This document shows, piece by piece, positions 7,401 to 13,298 of a stretch of 38,249 nucleotides of DNA. A model generated the notes under the pieces. The model saw only the letters and a program-made list of their open reading frames with translations, ran no database searches and was not told the origin of the DNA. The translations under genes and the position numbers were made by a program. Numbering within the stretch: the first letter of the stretch is position 1; every line of letters begins with the position of its first letter. The DNA comes from Phycisphaerae bacterium (GTDB lineage: Bacteria; Planctomycetota; Phycisphaerae; Phycisphaerales; UBA1924): NCBI GenBank assembly GCA_030429485.1, contig JAUIFD010000011.1, forward strand, positions 1-38,249, read 5' to 3'.

Positions 7401-8558
7401 GTGAGCACGCCGACCCGAGTACGCGTGCTCGCCGGATCAGGGCCCTACGAGGTCGTGATCGGGAGTGGGCTGCGCGACCGTGTGCCCGAGTTCATCGCCT
7501 CCGCGCTCGGCTCGCTGCCCAAGCGCGCCCTCGAAGTGCGAGACACCAACGCCGCGACACACGCCGGCGCAGCCCTCGCGAGCGCGGGCGTCGAACTCAC
7601 CCCATGCACAGTCAATCCCAGCGAGCCCGCGAAGTCGCTTGAGACAACGGAGCGTCTCCTCCGCGCAGCTCTCGACGCCAAACTCGACCGCGCGGACTTC
7701 ATCGTCGGGCTCGGCGGCGGGATCGTCGGTGACGTCGCGGGATTCGTCGCCGCCACCTACCGACGCGGCGTGGCCTTCATCAACCGCCCGACCACGCTCC
7801 TGGCGATGGTCGATGCTTCGATCGGCGGTAAGACCGGCGTCAACCTGACCGACGAGTCGGGCCGGCTCCTCAAGAACATGGTTGGGTCGTTCCACCAGCC
7901 CGCCATCGTCATCGCCGACCTCGACACGCTCACCACGCTGCCCGCCCGTGTCTTCCGCGCCGGACTCGGCGAGTGCGTGAAGCACGCCCTGCTCGGGCCG
8001 GTGCATCATCAGCCCGACGCACTCGCCTGGCTTGAGCGCGTCGCCGAGGACCTCCGCGAGCCACGCACGCTGCGGGAACTGGTCGAGCGATCGGTGCGCC
8101 TCAAGGCCGCGGTCGTGGCCGGCGACGAGCGCGAAGACCCGCACGCCCCAGACGGGCGCGCCGCGCTCAACCTGGGGCACACCTACGCCCACGCGATGGA
8201 GACGATCGCCGGGCTCCGCATTCGCTCGGATGGAGCCGAGGCGACCGGGCTCATGCACGGCGAGGCGGTCGCGCTGGGGCTCGTCGCGGCATGCCGAGCG
8301 AGCGCGCTCGCCGGTCTGGCGGAATCTGCCCTGGAACGCCGCGTGCGGGTGCTGCTGGAGCGCCTCGGACTCCCCGACGCCGTCGCTGGCCTCCCCGACG
8401 ATGACGAACTCGTCGCCCGAATGGGCGCGGATAAGAAGGTCGTCGCCGGGCGCCAGAGGCTGGTGCTGCCCCTGCCTGAGGGTGGAGCGCGCGTCGTGGA
8501 AGGCGTGAATGCGCAAATCGTGCGCGGCGGTTGGGCCGCCGTACGCGCAGGATCTTGA
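7401..8558 (+). CDS. aroB: 3-dehydroquinate synthase AroB
   Basis: A 385-residue NAD- and metal-dependent enzyme of the shikimate pathway, converting DAHP to 3-dehydroquinate. Signature blocks in order: 'GLGGGIVGDVAGFVAATY' (NAD-binding glycine-rich segment), 'TTLLAMVDASIGGKTGVN' (substrate phosphate loop), 'AGLGECVKHALL', and the metal-ligand segments 'NLGHTYAHAME' and 'MHGEAVALG'. GTG 7401 gives a normal N-terminus leading into the first strand 'VRVLAGSGPYEVVIGSGL'. Starting further upstream would overlap panD in another frame and add unrelated sequence. Length is typical for the family (about 350-390). Confidence 0.95.
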   Translation: MSTPTRVRVLAGSGPYEVVIGSGLRDRVPEFIASALGSLPKRALEVRDTNAATHAGAALASAGVELTPCTVNPSEPAKSLETTERLLRAALDAKLDRADFIVGLGGGIVGDVAGFVAATYRRGVAFINRPTTLLAMVDASIGGKTGVNLTDESGRLLKNMVGSFHQPAIVIADLDTLTTLPARVFRAGLGECVKHALLGPVHHQPDALAWLERVAEDLREPRTLRELVERSVRLKAAVVAGDEREDPHAPDGRAALNLGHTYAHAMETIAGLRIRSDGAEATGLMHGEAVALGLVAACRASALAGLAESALERRVRVLLERLGLPDAVAGLPDDDELVARMGADKKVVAGRQRLVLPLPEGGARVVEGVNAQIVRGGWAAVRAGS

Positions 8559-8691
8559 GCAACCCAGGGCTAAAACTAGGCAAACTGTCCGAACTTGCGC
8601 CCTCCTGCCGATAGGCCTCGCGGCGTGACCCGTCGTGCGCCCACCGAGGGCGTTCGCGGGCACTATCCGTCAGCCACGGAGGGCTTTGGGC

Positions 8692-10050
8692 GTGCGCACA
8701 ATCGCGATCATCAATCAGAAGGGCGGGTGCGGGAAGACCACGACGGCAATCAACCTGGCCGCCGTCCTTGCGAGTCGCCACTTTCGCACCCTGCTCGTCG
8801 ACGTCGATCCCCAATCCCACTGTGCCGCCGGTCTCGCCGTGCCCGAGGCCAGGATCGACCTCGACGTCACCGACGCCCTCCTCGCCTCGCCGGAGGAGCC
8901 GGTCGACTCGTCCCGCCTGATTTGGCCGGCGACGCGCAATCTTGACCTGGCCCCGAGTCGCACGCGCCTCGCCGGGCTCGAAAGCCCGCGCGGCGGGCTC
9001 GCCGACGCGCCCGATAAGGAACTCCGTCTGCGCACGGTCCTCGAGTCGTTCTCCTCGCGCTACGACGTCTGCCTGATCGACTGCTCACCCTCCATCGGCC
9101 TGCTCACCTTCAACGCCCTCGCCGCGGCCGACGAGGTGATCGTGCCGGTTGAGACGAGCTACTTCTCCCTCCAGGGCGCGACCAAGCAACTCTCGACGGT
9201 GCGCTCCATGGGGCGTCGCCTCGGACGCGAGCCACGCGCGTGGCTCCTTCCGACAATTCACGACGTCGAGAGCCCGCACGCCAACGACCTACTCGACGAA
9301 CTGCGGCGGCGGTTCGGTGCGCGCGTGCTTCCGGTTATTGTCCGTCGCGACATTGCGCTCAAGGAAGCCGCCAGCTTCGGACAACCGATCATTGAGTACG
9401 ACTCGCAGTCGCAAGGCGCAGCCGACTACCGAGCGCTGGGCGACTGGTTCATCGCCAACGACTCCGGCACCGCGCAGCCGCAAGAGGACTTCATCGAGCC
9501 GGAGGCGCAAGAAACAACAATGCCGATGCGCGCACCAACCGTCGCCGCGCAAACTTCGCCCGATCCCACGGCGCGAGTCGATGCGCTCGAGCGCCGGCGC
9601 GAGGCGGTCGCGTGGGCGACCAAGCACGGCTTCGACGGCACGGAAGCGGATCAGATCGCGGACGATCTCACATTTGCGCCCCCCGGCACAATCCCCGAGT
9701 CCGTGCGCAGGTTATTCGGCGCGCACGCGACAAGAGGGCGCGTGCTTTTCTTACAGCCACTGTCCATCGGACGCCGTGTGGCGGTTGCAGCCGAGTTCAA
9801 CGGATGGTCGGATGAGCCGCACGAGCTGGAGCGCAATGACCGCTTTGGCGTGCATGAGCTTTCCGTCCCCGTGACCCCCGGGCGCCACCTTTACCGCCTG
9901 GTCGTCGACGGGCACTGGACAGCCGATCATTACAACAGTGAGTGGGAACTGAACAGCTTCGGGCACCCGAATAGCGTGGTGAGCGTCCCGGTGCCGACCT
10001 CAACGCCGGCAGGTGGCGTAGAGTCGAGACCGGCGCACGTCGCCAGGTAG
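8692..10050 (+). CDS. ParA-family ATPase fused to a C-terminal glycogen-binding (CBM48/AMPK-beta-type) domain
   Basis: A 452-residue fusion. Residues 1-260 are a complete ParA/Soj ATPase: deviant Walker A KGGCGKTTT (10-18), 'LLVDVDPQSH' with Asp39, 'CLIDCSPSIG' with Asp130, and a closing 'SQGAADYRALGDWF'. A variable linker follows (about 270-350, including a short helical segment 'VDALERRREAVAWATKHGF'). Residues about 355-440 form an E-set sugar-binding module: 'VAAEFNGWS', 'PGRHLYRLVVDGHWTAD', 'FGHPNSVVSV'. Aligned by eye to the AMPK beta1 glycogen-binding domain, the sugar contacts appear as Trp372, Arg402 (for Lys), Trp409, Phe423 (for Leu) and Asn427. ParA ATPases move DNA or protein cargo over the nucleoid; a glycan-binding tail suggests a polysaccharide cargo, which is inference. 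GTG 8692 begins directly at the first beta strand. No ParB gene or parS-like site is visible. Confidence 0.85.
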   Translation: MRTIAIINQKGGCGKTTTAINLAAVLASRHFRTLLVDVDPQSHCAAGLAVPEARIDLDVTDALLASPEEPVDSSRLIWPATRNLDLAPSRTRLAGLESPRGGLADAPDKELRLRTVLESFSSRYDVCLIDCSPSIGLLTFNALAAADEVIVPVETSYFSLQGATKQLSTVRSMGRRLGREPRAWLLPTIHDVESPHANDLLDELRRRFGARVLPVIVRRDIALKEAASFGQPIIEYDSQSQGAADYRALGDWFIANDSGTAQPQEDFIEPEAQETTMPMRAPTVAAQTSPDPTARVDALERRREAVAWATKHGFDGTEADQIADDLTFAPPGTIPESVRRLFGAHATRGRVLFLQPLSIGRRVAVAAEFNGWSDEPHELERNDRFGVHELSVPVTPGRHLYRLVVDGHWTADHYNSEWELNSFGHPNSVVSVPVPTSTPAGGVESRPAHVAR

Positions 10051-10056
10051 GAGGGA
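10048..10056 (+). promoter_or_regulatory. Shine-Dalgarno sequence deciding the start of the MinD-like gene
   Basis: TAGGAGGGA contains GGAGG at 10050-10054, 8 nt before ATG 10063, and overlaps the TAG stop of the ParA fusion. The alternative GTG at 10057 would be only 2 nt away, too close. The arrangement indicates coupled expression of the two genes. Confidence 0.7.
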
Positions 10057-10062
10057 GTGTTC

Positions 10063-11274
10063 ATGCCTCACGACGGGCTTGAGTCAGTGGCCCGAGTTCG
10101 CGCGCCGGAGACGGAGACGTCGATCGACGCGCTCGCCGACCTCTTCCTCGGAGAGGCGCTCCGACACGACGAACGTCCCGCGCACATCGCCGGGCGAATC
10201 GGCGGCGACGCGCCGGCGCTCTCCGCACCGACCGGTGTCGAGGTCATCGTGCTCGGGCAACTGCCCGTGCTCGCCTCGGCTTGGGCGGCGCAGTACGCGC
10301 GCACGCAGAGTGAGCGTCTCGGGCGGCCTGTCTGCCTCGCGCGTCTCACCGAACGCACCGCGACGATCGAGCTTGTTGGCGATCCGCGCGCTCCGGAGTC
10401 GCACGACACGCTCGAATCCGCCGTGACTCATGCACGCGCACACGCACACGGCTGGATTGTCCTCACCGAACTCGACGCGGGGACTGTCGCCGGCTTGGAA
10501 GACGTCCCCGCCATCACCGTGCTCACAGGTTCGGACGATGCGGCGGTCGTGGGTTGCTACACCACGCTGAAGTCAATCGTCGAGGCCCGTGGTTCGATGC
10601 AGGGGCTCGCGGTTCGTGTCGCGATCATGGGCGCGAGCGAAGCCGACGCAAAGGACGCACGCGAACGCATCGAGCGCGCCGCGCACCGCTTCCTCGACCT
10701 TCAGCCCGTCGTCGTCGTGGTGCCGACGATCAGCCCCGCCCCCACATGCACGCTCTATCGCGGCCAGAGTTCCGTCGACGGCGGAGGGCTCCTCTCACTC
10801 GTCACCCGCGCCGCCTCCCATCGAGAACCCGCGCCGAGCGCCGAGCCCAAAGCGACCGCAACGATCGAGCCACCGGCTCGGTTCATCGATGCACCGGAGA
10901 CCGGCCCCACTCCTCACGAAGGAGAGGCGCGCACCAGCTCGATTGACGGGCTCGATCCGCTGCCCATGCGTTGTCCGTACGCCCCCGGGGTCGAACTCGC
11001 GGTCGGGCGTGATGGAGGGCTGCACGCCATCGCCGACGGCGCCCTCGACGCGGTCGAGCAGCTCCTCGTCGCGTCGGCGTGGACCGATGACCACGCCGAG
11101 TTGCTCGAGGCCGCCGACGACCGCATCGATCCGGGCGCCGCGTGCGTGATGCACCTGATGACCTCGGATCCCCACCGGGCGGCCCGCCTGCTCTCGACCT
11201 CCATCCGCGTACACGTCACCAACGCCGCGGGTGAGCCGCTCGATTCGTGGCTCGCAAATCCGCAGCCCCGCTGA
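10063..11274 (+). CDS. Degenerate MinD/FlhG-like protein lacking the P-loop, partner of the ParA fusion (function unknown)
   Basis: A 403-residue protein, not confidently assigned to a named family. Residues about 55-230 follow the strand-helix order of MinD/FlhG ATPases. 'VEVIVLGQLPVLASAWAAQY' sits where a KGGxGKT loop is expected. 'GWIVLTELDAG' replaces the Walker B/A' Asp strand. 'AITVLTGSDDAAVVGCYTTL' and 'VRVAIMGASEADAKDARERI' resemble the FlhG 'TPEPTAITDAY..K' and 'VVNMVRSEAEA' blocks, followed by 'AAHRFLDLQPVVVVVP'. No nucleotide-binding lysine or Mg aspartate remains. A disordered Pro/Ala/Glu linker (about 260-310) leads to a C-terminal region (315-403) I do not recognise. It directly follows the ParA-glycan-binding fusion, so a regulatory partner is the natural inference. 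Alternative: an unrelated Rossmann-like protein. Confidence 0.7.
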   Translation: MPHDGLESVARVRAPETETSIDALADLFLGEALRHDERPAHIAGRIGGDAPALSAPTGVEVIVLGQLPVLASAWAAQYARTQSERLGRPVCLARLTERTATIELVGDPRAPESHDTLESAVTHARAHAHGWIVLTELDAGTVAGLEDVPAITVLTGSDDAAVVGCYTTLKSIVEARGSMQGLAVRVAIMGASEADAKDARERIERAAHRFLDLQPVVVVVPTISPAPTCTLYRGQSSVDGGGLLSLVTRAASHREPAPSAEPKATATIEPPARFIDAPETGPTPHEGEARTSSIDGLDPLPMRCPYAPGVELAVGRDGGLHAIADGALDAVEQLLVASAWTDDHAELLEAADDRIDPGAACVMHLMTSDPHRAARLLSTSIRVHVTNAAGEPLDSWLANPQPR

Positions 11275-11314
11275 CTCGATCACCCTTCCCGCGCCACCTC
11301 GTTAGGCTCACGGC

Positions 11315-11827
11315 ATGCGTGACGCCCCCTCCGCCAAGATCGCGCTCGCGACCACCTTCGGGCTCGGACACATGCGCCCGTTCCCCGGCACCTGGGGCTC
11401 GATCCCGCCGGTGGTGCTCGCGGCGCTTCTGATCCTGCTCCAGATCGGGCCCGCGCAGGCGGGCGTGTTCTTCGCGCTGGTGATGTGGGTCGTGGCGCTC
11501 GTCTTCACCGCGGTGTGTGTGTTCGCCACCGACGTGGCCGCGGCGCGCTTCGGTCGATCCGACCCGTCGCAGATCGTCGCCGACGAGACCGCGGGCATGG
11601 CGCTCACCCTCGCGCTGCTCCCAGCCAGCGCGTTCGCGTCAGGCGAGCTTGCGGTCTTCACGCTCTTCTACGCGTTCGTCGCGTTCCGCGTGTTCGACAT
11701 CCTCAAGCCATGGCCGGCGGGCGCGCTCCAGCACGTGCCCGGCGCCTGGGGGGTGGTGCTCGACGATCTCGCGGCCGCAGTGATGGCCGCGATCGTCGTC
11801 TGGATCGTCACCGCGCTGACACTCTGA
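11315..11827 (+). CDS. pgpA: Phosphatidylglycerophosphatase A PgpA
   Basis: A 170-residue inner-membrane enzyme that dephosphorylates phosphatidylglycerol phosphate, the last step in phosphatidylglycerol synthesis. Family blocks: 'GLGHMRPFPGTWGS' near the N-terminus, 'SQIVADETAGM' with the conserved Asp-Glu, 'FRVFDILKPWP', and a C-terminal 'GAWGVVLDDLAAAV'. Three to four hydrophobic segments fit the family topology. ATG 11315 lies 40 nt after the previous stop. The final codon TGA ends at 11827, directly against the stop of the convergent gene, with no spacer and no terminator hairpin between them. Confidence 0.92.
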   Translation: MRDAPSAKIALATTFGLGHMRPFPGTWGSIPPVVLAALLILLQIGPAQAGVFFALVMWVVALVFTAVCVFATDVAAARFGRSDPSQIVADETAGMALTLALLPASAFASGELAVFTLFYAFVAFRVFDILKPWPAGALQHVPGAWGVVLDDLAAAVMAAIVVWIVTALTL

Positions 11828-13183
11828 CTACCAACCGCGGTATCCGCGCTCGAAGTCGTCGGCGAAGCCGAGCAGATCGAAGTGGCGCATGCTCGGCACC
11901 TCGCGCAACGGCTCGAGCAGCCAGCGGTCGCGATCATCGGGGCGGTCGTCCGCATCCAGCGGCGAGAACGTCGCCACAAACACCTCGCCCGATTCGGCGA
12001 CGACCACGATCGACATGCCGTCGTTCCGCGATGTCGCGTTGTCGCGCGGGTCGAAGGTCGCCCGCCCGTTGCCCTGCGAATACGTCCGAGGTGTAAAGCT
12101 GATCGTGGACGCGGACGTGTCAGTCCGCGTATCGATGAGCGCCTCGGAGAGTGAGCTGAGCACCCAACCGTTGGCGTTGATCCCCATGCCCGAGGCGCCG
12201 GAGCCGGGCGACCACCAGAGCGAAACGAGCTCGCCCGTGCCATCAACACCCTGCACCGAAAACGCGTTCCACCCCGTCGTGATGCCGCTCATCGAGCCGG
12301 GTGTAAACCCGACGTCGGTCAGGCCCGCCGCATCGGAGAGGCTCGTCAGACGCCACGAGTGCTCGCCCGAACCGTCGCGGAGCGCATGCACCGGCCCGCC
12401 GTGCCAGAGAGCCCACACCCCGCCGCTGGAATCCTGGAACCAGTGGTTCTCGGCGCCCCAGTACCCGGTGGAGTAGATGGACTCGGAGACGAGGCTCGAA
12501 AGCTCAGCGACCGCGCCGCTTCCGGCAAACGCGCCGCTGGGCGCGATCGCTCGGAAGCGGGCGACGAACGCGTCGCCGCCCGAGCGATCGGTGCGCGACC
12601 GATCACCGCGTCCCTGATCCGGAGTGCCGTCGTCGTCGGTTGAACCGCCGTCATTTCCGCGATCGCCACGCCCCCGATCGGGCGTGCCGTCGTCGTCAGA
12701 CGGTCCATTCCCGCCACCCCCGCGGCGTCCGTCTCGATCACCGCGTGAGCTGTCGTTGCTCCCGCCCGTGCCGTCACTATTGATGACAAGTGTGGCACTC
12801 GCGACATTGGACATCGGCTCACCACCAAGCGTGGCGACCGCAAAGAAGGTGTGCCTCTCTCCAAGCTGGAACGAACTCACCGGCTCCTTCCAGCGCCATC
12901 CAGACCCGCCATCGTCATAGGTACGATCGACGCCGAGCAGGGCATCGGCATCGGTGTAGCGTCCGTCGCCATCATCGTGGTAAAACGCGACGCTGAATGT
13001 CGCGAAGTCGTCGTTGTCTCCGCGCGTGTCTCCCCGCGAGCGACCCAAGTAAGCCTCGGCGTCGAGTTCGACCGCGTACGCGTTGAAATCGCTCTCGAAA
13101 GAGACCTCGGCCCCGAGCGTGAGCGAAACGCTGAGCAACGCCCGCGGTTCGAGAGCGTCGACGATGGCGCGATCATGCCGCAT
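11828..13183 (-). CDS. Exported LEPR-XLL-motif protein of unknown function
   Basis: A 451-residue protein. The N-terminus 'VDALEPRALLS' matches the LEPR-XLL motif found at the start of many planctomycete secreted proteins (recalled knowledge); it seems to act as an export or sorting element. Residues about 20-125 form a beta-rich domain with a calcium-loop-like 'YHDDGDGRYTDADAL'. Residues about 135-200 are a low-complexity Asp/Gly/Arg linker with a short repeat, 'DDDGTPDxGRGDR', twice. The C-terminal half (205-451) is rich in Trp, Gly and Ser ('STGYWGAENHWFQ', 'GWNAFSVQGVDG', 'GEVFVATF') and looks like a propeller or repeat domain that I cannot name. It is divergent from the ankyrin-carboxypeptidase gene (115 nt) and convergent with pgpA (0 nt). 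Confidence 0.75.
   Translation of the reverse strand: MRHDRAIVDALEPRALLSVSLTLGAEVSFESDFNAYAVELDAEAYLGRSRGDTRGDNDDFATFSVAFYHDDGDGRYTDADALLGVDRTYDDGGSGWRWKEPVSSFQLGERHTFFAVATLGGEPMSNVASATLVINSDGTGGSNDSSRGDRDGRRGGGGNGPSDDDGTPDRGRGDRGNDGGSTDDDGTPDQGRGDRSRTDRSGGDAFVARFRAIAPSGAFAGSGAVAELSSLVSESIYSTGYWGAENHWFQDSSGGVWALWHGGPVHALRDGSGEHSWRLTSLSDAAGLTDVGFTPGSMSGITTGWNAFSVQGVDGTGELVSLWWSPGSGASGMGINANGWVLSSLSEALIDTRTDTSASTISFTPRTYSQGNGRATFDPRDNATSRNDGMSIVVVAESGEVFVATFSPLDADDRPDDRDRWLLEPLREVPSMRHFDLLGFADDFERGYRGW
12600..12700 (-). repeat. Imperfect tandem repeat encoding the Asp/Gly/Arg linker
   Basis: Two copies, about 12600-12640 and 12660-12700, share GTGCCGTCGTCGTC and flanking sequence. Read on the minus strand they encode DDDGTPDxGRGDR twice. 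It is an in-frame spacer repeat within the LEPR-XLL gene. Confidence 0.55.
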
Positions 13184-13243
13184 TCTGGTTACTCCTATTC
13201 GTGACAGCCTAACGTGGCGGCTGGCGCCTGCTCAGATACGGCT

Positions 13244-13272
13244 TTGGTCAGAATGCTCGAATGTGCTAGCCT
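13244..13272 (+). promoter_or_regulatory. Weak promoter candidate for the ankyrin-carboxypeptidase gene
   Basis: TTGGTC (13244-13249) and TAGCCT (13267-13272) are separated by 17 nt, with 3 of 6 consensus matches each. It lies in the 115-nt divergent spacer. A GGAG at 13287-13290, 8 nt before ATG 13299, would serve as ribosome-binding site. Confidence 0.25.
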
Positions 13273-13298
13273 GCCCGTTCAATCTTGGAGTCGACGCA

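Noticed and set aside
8559-8691. Promoter or parS-like site in the aroB-parA spacer
   Set aside because: I looked for a parS-type palindrome (GTTTCAC-like arms) and for well-spaced -35/-10 boxes and found none that I could defend.
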